DNA of 64,000 bases from Yersinia proxima (GTDB lineage: Bacteria > Pseudomonadota > Gammaproteobacteria > Enterobacterales > Enterobacteriaceae), in NCBI RefSeq assembly GCF_902170785.1, contig NZ_CABHYG010000014.1, positions 310,001-374,000 of the forward strand, written 5' to 3'. Positions 29,879 to 38,647 of the stretch are shown in pieces (positions within the stretch are counted from its first letter, which is position 1; the number at the start of each line of letters is the position of its first letter). A program made the position numbers and the translations under genes. Below the pieces are notes generated by a model. The model searched no databases. It was not told where the DNA came from and worked only from the letters and a program-made list of their open reading frames with translations.

Positions 29879-29941
29879 ATAGCGTCAAATTATTTTTTCT
29901 TTCCAGCAATTGCTTTACTGCGGCTTCAAGGACGAAGGAGA

Positions 29942-30811
29942 TTAACCTATCTTCTTACCTTCCAGTAGTTGCTGCACCAACGGTGCCATAATCAGCTCCA
30001 TTGCCAGCCCCATCTTCCCGCCGGGTACGACTAATGTATTGATATTGGAAATAAATGACCCTTGCAACATTGCGAGCAAGTAGGGGAAATCGATTTGATC
30101 CAATCCTCTGAAGTGAATGACGACAAAACTTTCATCCAGTGACGGAATGGCTTTGGCGGCAAATGGATTAGAGGTATCAACTGTCGGAACACGTTGGAAG
30201 TTAATATGGGTGCGTGAGAACTGTGGCGTAATGTAGTTAATGTAGTCGTCCATGGATCGCACCACCGAATCCATTACTGCTTCACGGGAATGACCACGCT
30301 CACCGGTATCACGGACTAATTTCTGAATCCATTCCAGGTTGACTATCGGTACTACGCCAACCAACAAATCGACATGTTTTGCGACATCATGATGTTCGGT
30401 CACGACCCCACCATGCAGCCCTTCATAAAACAGCACATCGGTGGGTTCTGGTAGCGCCTCCCAAGGGGTGAATGTGCCGGGGATCTGGTTATAGGGCACG
30501 GCTTCATCATAGGTATGGAGATACTTACGTGAGCGCCCGGTTCCATGCTCGCCGTATTGCGACATACTTTCTTCTAACTGACCAAAGTCATTGGCCTCTG
30601 GACCAAAATAGCTAATATGTCGGCCTTGATCTCGAGCCTTACGGATGACGGTATCCATTTCAGGGCGGGTATAGCGATGGAAACTGTCACCTTCAATTTG
30701 CGCTGCGCGGATATTCAATTGCTGAAAAATTTTGCGAAACGCCAGGCTGGTGGTGGTTGTCCCTGCGCCACTTGAGCCGGTGACGGCTATAACCGGATGT
30801 TTAATTGACAT
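29942..30811 (-). CDS. prkB: PrkB, phosphoribulokinase-family kinase
   Basis: Length 289 residues. P-loop GSSGAGTTTT at about 12-21, then GDSFHRYTRPEMD and a conserved EGLHGG segment, as in class II phosphoribulokinases of proteobacteria. A Calvin cycle is not expected in this organism, so the true substrate is uncertain; the gene is widely conserved beside crp and yheU. Last gene of yheT-yheU-prkB, 141 bases after yheU. Confidence 0.93.
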   Translation of the reverse strand: MSIKHPVIAVTGSSGAGTTTTSLAFRKIFQQLNIRAAQIEGDSFHRYTRPEMDTVIRKARDQGRHISYFGPEANDFGQLEESMSQYGEHGTGRSRKYLHTYDEAVPYNQIPGTFTPWEALPEPTDVLFYEGLHGGVVTEHHDVAKHVDLLVGVVPIVNLEWIQKLVRDTGERGHSREAVMDSVVRSMDDYINYITPQFSRTHINFQRVPTVDTSNPFAAKAIPSLDESFVVIHFRGLDQIDFPYLLAMLQGSFISNINTLVVPGGKMGLAMELIMAPLVQQLLEGKKIG

Positions 30812-30952
30812 ATTAGCTGTAACTCCATGGGGTTAGATCCTCAGTGGGCGGGCTTAAACGGTCTATTTTTTCTTGTTAATGGTTATTTTTAGGGCAAAGT
30901 GCCCGGTTTGTCACCCTGATTTTACTTCGAGGATAGGGTGGTAATGCATAGG

Positions 30953-31189
30953 TTATGGCAGCTCTTCTGCTCCGGCACGAAAAGCACCGCGTGGCATGAT
31001 ATTGATGGTTTCGTGTAGCTCCGACCAAACTAATACGGCTTCACCACTGACTAATTGACGGCGCACGTCTTCGACTTTTTGTGCCAATGACCGCTCATGT
31101 TCGCCGTAATCCGTGCCTTCACGTAGCACAAAGGCTTCCAGCAGATTATCCAGCGTTTCGCTGTCGACTTGCTGCCAGGGGATTATCAT
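30953..31189 (-). CDS. yheU: YheU family protein
   Basis: Length 78 residues from ATG 31189; the frame reads further upstream into yheT, but [29 protein letters not shown] is the family start. Mostly helical, acidic, with conserved [14 protein letters not shown]. Function unknown. The ATG overlaps the yheT TGA (ATGA), so the two are translationally coupled. Confidence 0.93.
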   Translation of the reverse strand: MIIPWQQVDSETLDNLLEAFVLREGTDYGEHERSLAQKVEDVRRQLVSGEAVLVWSELHETINIMPRGAFRAGAEELP

Positions 31190-32202
31190 GATTGTTGCTC
31201 CAAATAGGGGGAGAGCCAGGCTGGAATACGTTGTTCCAACCACATTTGTGGATGTTTTAATGAGCCGCTGACAAAACCGACGTGGCCGCCATGCTCTGTA
31301 AGCTGATAATCAATATTATCTGGTAACTCGTCTAGATTCGGGATGACCTCAGCCGTCATAAATGGGTCGTCTTTGGCATGAATGATAAGCAGTGGCGTTG
31401 TAATTTGCGGTAATAGTGGTAAAGCGCTGCAACGTCGATAGTAATCCAGTGCATCATTGAAGCCATGTATTTTTGCCGTGATGACATCATCAAACTCTTT
31501 GATTCGCCGCAGTCTTTTCAATTGAGGCAGACCCAACGGCAGGCTTCCGGGGTAATGCAACAGCTTGCGGGTGGCATTTAACTTCAGTTGGTTCAACAAA
31601 TAGTGCTGATAGACGCGAGAGAAACCTTGTTCCATACGATTAGCACAAGGTTCAAGCATCAGTGGTGCAGAAACCACCACGGCAGCCTCTAATAAGCTCT
31701 CTTGCCCTTGCTCAGCCAACTGCCCTTGCTCAGCCAAATAAAGCGCCAGCATATTGCCACCCAAAGAGACGCCAACCGCAGCGGTGGGAATCTGACCATA
31801 GCTTTCTCGCAACCAACGCAGAAAGAACCGGGCATCTTCTGTTTCACCAGAATGATAAATACGTGATTTACGATTGGGTTCGCCACTGCATCCGCGAAAA
31901 TGCATCACTACACCCAGCCACCCTTTGTCTTGACAGGCGCGCAGCAAACCGTGGGCATAGGGGCTGTAAAAATTCCCTTCCAGCCCGTGGAATAGCACGA
32001 CTCTGGGTTTATCCCGCGCCAGCTCGGGGTTTTCACTCCAGGCCAGATCGACAAAATCCCCATCCGGCAATTCCAGCCGTTGCCAAAAAGGTTGCAGTTG
32101 AACCCGCCGCCTGACCAGCCGTGGCAGCAGCGTTTGCAGATGTGGATTGCTGGCACCGGCCAGTGGACGAAATATTTCATGCATATGGTGAATGGAAATC
32201 AT
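31186..32202 (-). CDS. yheT: YheT, alpha/beta hydrolase
   Basis: Length 338 residues. UPF0017-type hydrolase: [19 protein letters not shown] forms the oxyanion region and GVSLGGN holds the nucleophile Ser. The acid Asp is in HAKDDPFM, and the His in EHGGHVGF. Substrate unknown. Just after the nucleophile the protein contains LAEQGQ twice in a row, from an 18-base tandem duplication (31703-31738) absent from the E. coli protein. First gene of yheT-yheU-prkB. Confidence 0.93.
   Translation of the reverse strand: MISIHHMHEIFRPLAGASNPHLQTLLPRLVRRRVQLQPFWQRLELPDGDFVDLAWSENPELARDKPRVVLFHGLEGNFYSPYAHGLLRACQDKGWLGVVMHFRGCSGEPNRKSRIYHSGETEDARFFLRWLRESYGQIPTAAVGVSLGGNMLALYLAEQGQLAEQGQESLLEAAVVVSAPLMLEPCANRMEQGFSRVYQHYLLNQLKLNATRKLLHYPGSLPLGLPQLKRLRRIKEFDDVITAKIHGFNDALDYYRRCSALPLLPQITTPLLIIHAKDDPFMTAEVIPNLDELPDNIDYQLTEHGGHVGFVSGSLKHPQMWLEQRIPAWLSPYLEQQS
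31703..31738. repeat. 18-bp in-frame tandem duplication in yheT
   Basis: TGCCCTTGCTCAGCCAAC (31703-31720) is followed at once by TGCCCTTGCTCAGCCAAA. It adds six residues (LAEQGQ) and keeps the frame. Near-perfect identity suggests a recent event or an unstable tract. Confidence 0.9.
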
Positions 32203-32285
32203 GTTGTTGCTCTTGTGTGATCAATAGCACACTGTTAGCTTCATGGGTATATCGCGCATCATTTTGGGTGAGAGGCACCCGTCTC

Positions 32286-32888
32286 ATGGAACTGAGTTTA
32301 TTTCTTTCAATGGTAGGTTTTCTCTGGGTTGCCGCTATCACCCCCGGCCCAAACAATATGCTGTTAACTTCAGCTGGGGCCAATTTTGGTTTTATGCGAT
32401 CTATCTGGTTGATGTTAGGCATTATGTTAGGCATGCAAAGCATGCTGTTGCTGGTGGCGTTTGGTGTCGGTGGCCTGATTCTGATCTACCCCTCCCTGCA
32501 CTTAATTTTGAAAATCCTGGGTAGTCTTTATCTGCTATGGCTGGCATGGAAAATTGCCACTTCGGCCTATGAAAAATTAGAAACCAATGTTGTTCCACCA
32601 AAACCGCTGCGTTTGTATCAAGGGTGGTTATTGCAGTTCCTTAACCCAAAAGCCTGGTTGATGGGATTAGGGTCAGTTGCCAGCTTCAGCATGGCAGGGG
32701 CGGCCTATAATCACTCCATCTTAATGATCAGTCTTGGCATGTTTATGGTGAATCTGGTGGCCGGTATCATTTGGCTGGGTTTTGGAACATTGATCGGCCG
32801 TCTGTTACGCAGCCGCCGGGCATGGTTTACCTTTAATATCGCGATGGGCTTGCTGACGGCGGCCTGTGTGCTGCTTATTTGGCACTGA
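32286..32888 (+). CDS. LysE/RhtB-family amino-acid exporter
   Basis: Length 200 residues from ATG 32286, preceded by GAGAGG. Six hydrophobic segments; first segment SLFLSMVGFLWVAAITPGPNNMLLTSAGANFG carries the family motif PGPNN. LWLAWKIATS and FLNPKAWL are also typical. Probably exports an amino acid or derivative; the nearest E. coli analogue in length and motifs is EamB (cysteine/O-acetylserine), but the substrate is not assigned. Divergent from yheT, with an ERIC directly after. Confidence 0.88.
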   Translation: MELSLFLSMVGFLWVAAITPGPNNMLLTSAGANFGFMRSIWLMLGIMLGMQSMLLLVAFGVGGLILIYPSLHLILKILGSLYLLWLAWKIATSAYEKLETNVVPPKPLRLYQGWLLQFLNPKAWLMGLGSVASFSMAGAAYNHSILMISLGMFMVNLVAGIIWLGFGTLIGRLLRSRRAWFTFNIAMGLLTAACVLLIWH

Positions 32889-32892
32889 TTAT

Positions 32893-33015
32893 ACTCGTCA
32901 TACTTCAAGCTGCATGTGCGTTGGCTGCTTTCGCTTACCCGAATAACTTACCTGAGTAAGCTCATCGGGATTTGCTCAGTTGCCGCCTTCCTGCAACTCG
33001 AGTTATTTAGAGTAT
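32893..33015. repeat. ERIC element directly upstream of the PhzF-like gene
   Basis: About 123 bp. Left end TACTTCAAGCTGCATG, right end CTGCAACTCGAGTTATTTAG, central palindrome CTTACCTGAGTAAG. Its right end is only about 20 bases before the ATG at 33034, next to the GGGG ribosome site. It will therefore be in the leader of that mRNA if transcription starts upstream of it. Confidence 0.9.
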
Positions 33016-33033
33016 TAAGCGTGGGGTTAATTA

Positions 33034-33816
33034 ATGGCTTATAACTATTTTCATGTGGATGCATTTATCGGTACAGGATTATCCGGTAATCCTGCCGGAG
33101 TGTATTTGCTGAAAAAACCGCTGTCGGCTGCGCAGATGCAGCGTATCGCTGCGGAAATCAATTTGCCGGAAACCAGCTTTGTCTGGGACGAAGGGGATAA
33201 ATCGGCAATTCGTTGGTTTACGCCAGAACGCGAAGTGGATTTATGCGGCCACGGCACCCTGGCGGCGGCACATGTGATGTTCAACGTGGTTAACCCTGGT
33301 TTGCACGATATCTGTTTTCGTAGTGCCAGCGGTGACTTACATGTTAAGCGCGATGTGGATAACTTTAGCCGACTATCACTGGATTTCCCTGCATTGCCCC
33401 CAGAGAAAATTGCGATTGCGGTTGAATTGAAAGCACTGCTTGGCATCGATATTCAGCAGGTATGGCAGGCAAAATCCCTGTTGGTGGTGCTGGAAAGTGA
33501 GCAACAAGTACGGCAGTTACAGCCAGATCTGGTGGCGCTGATTGCTTATACCGGCCGTGGTGTGATTGTGACCGCGCCGGGTGACGAGGTCGATTTTGTT
33601 TCGCGCTACTTTACCCTGAGCAGCAATGAAGATCCGGTGACTGGCTCGGCTCATTGCACATTAATGCCATATTGGGTGGCACGATTGGGTAAAGCATCGT
33701 TGCATGCCCGTCAGATATCTGCGCGTGGTGGTGAGCTATTCTGCACCTTAGCGGGTGATCGCACTTTTATTGCCGGTGAATCTCGCATTTTCCTCAAAGG
33801 CGAAATCACATTTTAG
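33034..33816 (+). CDS. PhzF-family isomerase/epimerase-like protein
   Basis: Length 260 residues. PhzF fold signatures: FHVDAFIGTGLSGNPAGV, then NLPETSFVW with the catalytic glutamate, RWFTPEREVDLCGHGTLAAAHV, and EDPVTGSAHCTLMPYW. Such proteins are related to diaminopimelate epimerase; only true PhzF takes part in phenazine synthesis. No other phenazine gene is near, so a different, unknown reaction is likely. An ERIC sits just upstream and a strong inverted repeat downstream. Confidence 0.9.
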   Translation: MAYNYFHVDAFIGTGLSGNPAGVYLLKKPLSAAQMQRIAAEINLPETSFVWDEGDKSAIRWFTPEREVDLCGHGTLAAAHVMFNVVNPGLHDICFRSASGDLHVKRDVDNFSRLSLDFPALPPEKIAIAVELKALLGIDIQQVWQAKSLLVVLESEQQVRQLQPDLVALIAYTGRGVIVTAPGDEVDFVSRYFTLSSNEDPVTGSAHCTLMPYWVARLGKASLHARQISARGGELFCTLAGDRTFIAGESRIFLKGEITF

Positions 33817-33864
33817 TTAACTGTTTGTTACGGATAAGAATTCTATTATGAGTTAACTTGTTAT

Positions 33865-33904
33865 CACTTAAAGGAATAAAGAATAATTTTTTATTCCTTT
33901 AGTG
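33865..33904. terminator. large inverted repeat after the PhzF-like gene
   Basis: TAAAGGAATAAA (33869-33880) and TTTATTCCTTTA (33890-33901) form a perfect 12-bp stem with a 9-base loop. After a one-base bulge, CAC/GTG extends it. It lies 50 bases after the PhzF-like stop and about 80 before tauA. It may end transcription (the 3' arm ends TTTA) or be part of tau control. Confidence 0.5.
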
Positions 33905-33980
33905 GTGTTACTCCTTCAGGTATCACTGTTATTTCACGCAACCATAGCGAATGACACAGTTAACTGAGCGGAGTATACCC

Positions 33981-34991
33981 ATGGCGATAACCTTTTCTTC
34001 TGTGAGTGGCATCTGGCGATCTGGTGGGGCGCTGTTGGCTCTGTCATTGGTGGCGACCAGCGCACAAGCTGTTGATGTCACTGTAGCCTACCAAACCTCT
34101 GCGGAGCCGGCCAAGGTTGCCCAGGCGGATAACAGCTTTGCCAAGATTTCCGGTGCCAATGTGGATTGGCGCAAATTTGACAGCGGCTCCAGTGTCGTCA
34201 GGGCGCTGGCTTCGGGTGATGTGCAGATTGGTAATATCGGCTCCAGCCCACTGGCTGTTGCAGCCAGCCAGAATGTCCCGATTGAGGTTTTCTTGTTGGC
34301 CTCGCAACTGGGCAGCTCTGAAGCATTAGTGGTCAAAAAAGAGATCAAAACACCGCAAGATTTAATTGGTAAACGTATTGCCGTGCCGTTTATCTCCACC
34401 ACCCATTACAGCCTTCTAGCCGCTCTAAAGCATTGGGGTATCAAGCCGGATCAGGTCACTATTCTGAACTTACAGCCACCGGCTATCGCTGCTGCCTGGC
34501 AGCGTGGTGATATTGATGGCGCGTATGTTTGGGCTCCAGCTGTCAACGAATTAGCCAAAACCGGTACTGTCCTGACTGACTCTGCGCAAGTGGGGCAATG
34601 GGGTGCGCCAACCCTGGATGTTTGGGTGGTACGCAAGGACTTCGCTCAGGCCCACCCTGAAGTGGTGACTGCCTTTGCCCGCAGTGCATTGGCTGCTCAA
34701 GGGGCTTATTTGGCTCAACCTGATCAATGGCTTAAAAATCCAGAACATCTGAGTCAGCTTTCGCGCTTAAGCGGTGTTCCGCCAGAACAAGTGCCGGAAT
34801 TAGTGAAAGGCAATACCTACTTGTCCGTTGACGATCAGATAACCCAATTGGGCCAGCCAGTGGATCAAGCTATCCGTGATACTGCTGCGTTCCTCAAACA
34901 GCAGGGTAAAATTCCGCAGGTGGCCAGTGATTATCGTGATTTCGTCACTGACCGCTTTGTGAAAGATGTTCAGGCGACCCCGCAGTCCTAG
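33981..34991 (+). CDS. tauA: taurine ABC transporter, periplasmic binding protein
   Basis: Binds taurine in the periplasm for TauBC. Length 336 residues from ATG 33981, preceded by GGAG; a frame start at 33951 is not needed. Signal peptide: [22 protein letters not shown], cut before VDVTVAY. The mature protein is very close to E. coli TauA ([55 protein letters not shown]). First gene of tauABCD, expected to be expressed under sulfate limitation through Cbl/CysB. Confidence 0.95.
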   Translation: MAITFSSVSGIWRSGGALLALSLVATSAQAVDVTVAYQTSAEPAKVAQADNSFAKISGANVDWRKFDSGSSVVRALASGDVQIGNIGSSPLAVAASQNVPIEVFLLASQLGSSEALVVKKEIKTPQDLIGKRIAVPFISTTHYSLLAALKHWGIKPDQVTILNLQPPAIAAAWQRGDIDGAYVWAPAVNELAKTGTVLTDSAQVGQWGAPTLDVWVVRKDFAQAHPEVVTAFARSALAAQGAYLAQPDQWLKNPEHLSQLSRLSGVPPEQVPELVKGNTYLSVDDQITQLGQPVDQAIRDTAAFLKQQGKIPQVASDYRDFVTDRFVKDVQATPQS

Positions 34992-34999
34992 GAGCCATC

Positions 35000-35767
35000 A
35001 TGTTAAATGTCAGTGGCCTGTGGGCTGAATATCAGGGCAAACCTGCCTTACAGGATGTGTCATTACAAATTGCATCCGGACAGTTGGTCGTGGTATTGGG
35101 GCCATCAGGCTGCGGCAAAACCACATTGTTGAATTTGATTGCCGGGTTTATGGAGCCTTCAGCTGGCAGCATCACTCTGGATGATATTCCGGTTCATGGC
35201 CCGAGTGCCGAACGAGGAGTGGTGTTCCAGCATGAGGGTTTACTGCCGTGGCGCGATGTGGTCAGCAATGTTGAGTTTGGTTTGCAACTGGCTGGTTTGA
35301 GCAAACAACAGCGGCGGACAACCGCACTGAAAATGCTTAATCGGGTCGGGTTAGCTGGTTTTGAACATCACTACATTTGGCAGCTTTCCGGAGGGATGCG
35401 CCAGCGAGTGGGGATTGCCCGAGCGCTGGCGGTAGATCCGCGCTTATTACTGCTTGATGAGCCGTTCGGTGCGCTTGATGCTTTTACTCGTGAACAGATG
35501 CAAGAGCTGCTGTTGTCAATTTGGCGTGACACCGGCAAACAAATTCTACTGATTACCCACGATATTGAAGAAGCGGTATTTCTGGCCAGCGAGTTGCTAT
35601 TGCTGTCGCCGGGCCCAGGGCAAGTCGTCGAGCGATTATCGCTAAACTTTGGTCAGCGTTATGCCGACGGTGAGCCTTGCCGCAGCATTAAGTCTGATCC
35701 TGAATTTATTGCCCGGCGCGAATATGTGCTGGGTAAAGTCTTCCAACAGCGGGAGGCCCTGATATGA
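35000..35767 (+). CDS. tauB: taurine ABC transporter ATPase
   Basis: Energises taurine import. Length 255 residues. Walker [10 protein letters not shown] at about 35-43, Q-loop FQHEGLLPW, signature LSGGMRQR at about 128, Walker [13 protein letters not shown], switch His in LITHDIEEA. Starts eight bases after tauA and overlaps tauC by four bases (ATGA). Confidence 0.95.
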   Translation: MLNVSGLWAEYQGKPALQDVSLQIASGQLVVVLGPSGCGKTTLLNLIAGFMEPSAGSITLDDIPVHGPSAERGVVFQHEGLLPWRDVVSNVEFGLQLAGLSKQQRRTTALKMLNRVGLAGFEHHYIWQLSGGMRQRVGIARALAVDPRLLLLDEPFGALDAFTREQMQELLLSIWRDTGKQILLITHDIEEAVFLASELLLLSPGPGQVVERLSLNFGQRYADGEPCRSIKSDPEFIARREYVLGKVFQQREALI

Positions 35768-36645
35768 GCCTGCATAGCACATTGCGCGACGCCAGTTTAC
35801 GCCCACAAGCCACCCCGTTACCTACGCCTGATACCGCTCGTCCTGCGGCCAAAAAGATAAGCCGTCGTTTACCCGCCAGCAACGGCTTGTGGCTTAGCAT
35901 CGCCACATTGGTGAGTGTGGTGGCGCTGTGGTGGGCAGTCACGGCGCTTGGGCTTATCAGCCCGTTATTTCTACCCGCACCGCAACAGGTTCTGCATCAG
36001 TTATTGGTGATTGCCAGCCCACAGGGGTTTATGGATGCAACGTTATGGCAACATTTGGCCGCCAGTTTGGGGCGTATTTTAATTGCACTGTTAGCTGCTG
36101 TAGCGCTTGGTGTTCCCACCGGCATTGCTATGGGGCTGAGTAGCACAGTACGTGGCGTACTGGATCCGCTTATCGAGATTTATCGCCCGGTGCCACCGCT
36201 GGCCTATCTGCCGCTGATGGTGATTTGGTTTGGTATTGGCGAGACGTCAAAAATCTTACTGATTTATCTGGCCATATTTGCGCCGATCACTTTGGCTGCC
36301 GTGGCAGGCGTGCGCAGTGTGGCACAGGTTCGAGTGAGAGCGGCACGCGCATTGGGAGCCAGCCGCTGGCAGGTTTTATGGTTTGTTGTTTTGCCTAGCG
36401 CATTACCAGAGATTTTAACCGGTATTCGCATCGGGTTGGGTGTCGGTTGGTCAACATTGGTGGCGGCTGAGTTAATCGCTGCGACGCGTGGATTGGGCTT
36501 TATGGTGCAATCGGCTGGAGAATTTCTCGCCACCGACGTAGTGATTGCGGGCATCAGCGTGATTGCCATTATCGCTTTTGGTATGGAATTAAGTTTGCGG
36601 GCGCTTCAGCGCCGGTTAACGCCTTGGTATGGAGCACAGCAATGA
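35764..36645 (+). CDS. tauC: taurine ABC transporter permease
   Basis: Inner-membrane channel of the taurine importer, 293 residues. Six predicted helices, first at about 45-65 ([20 protein letters not shown]). The ATPase-contact EAA loop reads [29 protein letters not shown]. Start overlaps the tauB stop (ATGA), and its own stop overlaps tauD the same way, so the three are coupled. Confidence 0.95.
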   Translation: MSLHSTLRDASLRPQATPLPTPDTARPAAKKISRRLPASNGLWLSIATLVSVVALWWAVTALGLISPLFLPAPQQVLHQLLVIASPQGFMDATLWQHLAASLGRILIALLAAVALGVPTGIAMGLSSTVRGVLDPLIEIYRPVPPLAYLPLMVIWFGIGETSKILLIYLAIFAPITLAAVAGVRSVAQVRVRAARALGASRWQVLWFVVLPSALPEILTGIRIGLGVGWSTLVAAELIAATRGLGFMVQSAGEFLATDVVIAGISVIAIIAFGMELSLRALQRRLTPWYGAQQ

Positions 36646-37490
36646 ATGAACGTTTGGTAGTGACGCCGTTGGGGCCGCATATTGGCGCTCTGATTGAGAA
36701 TGTGAATATCGCCCGCCCGTTGGGGGATAGCCAGTTTGAGCAGCTTTATCATGCCTTGCTCAAGCATCAAGTCCTGTTTTTCCGCAATCAACCGATTACC
36801 CCGTTACAGCAACGCGATTTAGCCGGGCGCTTTGGTGATTTACATATTCATCCGGTTTATCCTCACGCAAAAGAGTGTGAAGAGATTATTGTGTTGGATA
36901 CCCACGATAATAATCCGCCGGATAATGATAACTGGCACACCGATGTTACTTTTATTGAGAATCCCCCTTTGGGCGCGATTCTGGCTGCCAAGCAATTGCC
37001 GACCACTGGCGGTGATACGTTATGGAGCAGCGGGATTGCCGCTTATGAAGCTCTTTCAGCGCCGTTTAAACAGCTTTTAGCGGGGTTACGGGCGGAGCAC
37101 GATTTCACCCACTCTTTCCCCGAACATAAGCATCGTGCAACGCCAGAAGATCATCAGCGCTGGTTGCTGGCAAAAGAGAAGAATCCGCCATTACTCCATC
37201 CGGTAGTGCGTACTCATCCAGTGAGTGGGCGTCAGGCATTATTTGTTAATGAAGGATTCACCACGAGAATTGTGGATCTGAGTGAGAAAGAAAGTGATGC
37301 GCTACTGCGTTTTCTGTTTGCACATGCTACCAAGCCGGAGTTTCAGGTACGTTGGCGCTGGCAGCAGGATGACGTGGCTATCTGGGATAACCGCGTCACC
37401 CAACACTATGCCAATGCTGATTATCTACCGCAGCGAAGGATTATGCACAGAGCGACGATTCTTGGGGATAAGCCGGTATTTCGGCCTTAG
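36642..37490 (+). CDS. tauD: taurine dioxygenase
   Basis: Iron(II)/2-oxoglutarate enzyme that oxidises taurine to aminoacetaldehyde and releases sulfite as a sulfur source. Length 282 residues from ATG 36642, overlapping tauC. The two-His-one-Asp metal triad is visible: His and Asp in NWHTDVTF (about residues 99 and 101) and the distal His in RVTQHYAN (about 254). The 2-oxoglutarate arginine lies in RRIMHR. The last 50 bases overlap, tail to tail, the family 9 glycosyltransferase gene. Confidence 0.96.
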   Translation: MNERLVVTPLGPHIGALIENVNIARPLGDSQFEQLYHALLKHQVLFFRNQPITPLQQRDLAGRFGDLHIHPVYPHAKECEEIIVLDTHDNNPPDNDNWHTDVTFIENPPLGAILAAKQLPTTGGDTLWSSGIAAYEALSAPFKQLLAGLRAEHDFTHSFPEHKHRATPEDHQRWLLAKEKNPPLLHPVVRTHPVSGRQALFVNEGFTTRIVDLSEKESDALLRFLFAHATKPEFQVRWRWQQDDVAIWDNRVTQHYANADYLPQRRIMHRATILGDKPVFRP

Positions 37491-38490
37491 CCGGTTCTGG
37501 TGCTGGATTTAACGGTTGATGTGTCAACAATGAGCGGGCTGCGGTTTCGACGGCATCGACAGTGATGTCTTCAACTTGTGGCCCCGCATGCAATAAAACA
37601 TGCCGCACCAATGGATACCAGCGCTGATATTTTTCTGGCCGGGATTCGAACAGCGCAACTACCGGTATCTGTAATGCAGAGCTGATATGCACTGGCGAAC
37701 TATCGGCTGAAATAACCACATCTAGCAGACTTATGGTAGCAACAAACTCATCAACACCTGGTGTAAATAGGCAACGGCCCTGGAAAGCGGCTAACTGTTC
37801 TTTACTCGGTGGGTCTGTTGGGTCATACAAAACGATGATATCGGCTTGGTCATTCAGCTTTTGCGCCAATTGTTGCCACTTCTCCAGACTCCAACGGCGT
37901 TGTGGCGCTTTGTTGGAAATGAACAAGCCAACTCGTGGGCGTTTTTTCTCACCTAATTCTGCTAGCCATTTCGCCTGCAATTGTGGGTCTGGATAGATGT
38001 GCAGCTTCAATGCTTCAGTATCAACTGGCCCTAATTCGGGCACCAGCGCGAAACCTGAGAGAGCCTCGTGACGTATTGGCCGGTTGGCAACATGGTCAGG
38101 ATTGCGATCGTCGAACTCGCTTTCAGCAGTATGCCAACGGCAATCCGTAACACCGAGTAGTCTGGCGAATTGAATGCTGTTTTTGTTCATGCCGCCGTTA
38201 GGAATAATCAGTAAATCAAAGCCTAAGCGCCTTAAGCGTCGGATCAGTGCCAGACGATGTAAAAGTGCCGCCAGCCTGCCTGAACGTTGGTTTCTTTCGC
38301 ATTGTTTGCTGTAAACATAGGTGTGAACCGCAGTGATATCAGGGTTGCGAGCTAATACCGCTTGATTGTATTTATTCGCTAATACATGAATTTCTGCTGC
38401 TGGCCAACGTTGCTTTAGTGCATGCAATAACGCTGTGGTACAAACCATATCGCCAAGGAAATCTATTCGGATCACCAAAATGCGCTGCAT
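37441..38490 (-). CDS. glycosyltransferase family 9 (heptosyltransferase-like)
   Basis: Length 349 residues. The N-terminus [27 protein letters not shown] is the typical GT9 start, and [25 protein letters not shown] plus [21 protein letters not shown] form the ADP-heptose-binding C-terminal half. Probably adds a heptose or related sugar to lipopolysaccharide core. It is not beside a waa cluster, so the acceptor is unknown. Convergent with tauD and overlapping it by 50 bases; the C-terminal proline/alanine-rich tail is what overlaps. Downstream of yheS on the same strand, after a 157-bp gap containing a short hairpin (38603-38624). Confidence 0.88.
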   Translation of the reverse strand: MQRILVIRIDFLGDMVCTTALLHALKQRWPAAEIHVLANKYNQAVLARNPDITAVHTYVYSKQCERNQRSGRLAALLHRLALIRRLRRLGFDLLIIPNGGMNKNSIQFARLLGVTDCRWHTAESEFDDRNPDHVANRPIRHEALSGFALVPELGPVDTEALKLHIYPDPQLQAKWLAELGEKKRPRVGLFISNKAPQRRWSLEKWQQLAQKLNDQADIIVLYDPTDPPSKEQLAAFQGRCLFTPGVDEFVATISLLDVVISADSSPVHISSALQIPVVALFESRPEKYQRWYPLVRHVLLHAGPQVEDITVDAVETAARSLLTHQPLNPAPEPAKAEIPAYPQESSLCA

Positions 38491-38647
38491 TTACGCTTAT
38501 TCCTACAGAAAATTTTATTGCCTATTAGACAGTAAAATCCTATAAGCATTCGCTGAAGTAAATGTAAATTTACTATCTATTTAAGTAATTTAGACTTTTG
38601 TTGCGCGAAATGTGCTATTCGCGCTAAACAATTTTTTGAGAAGCGGG

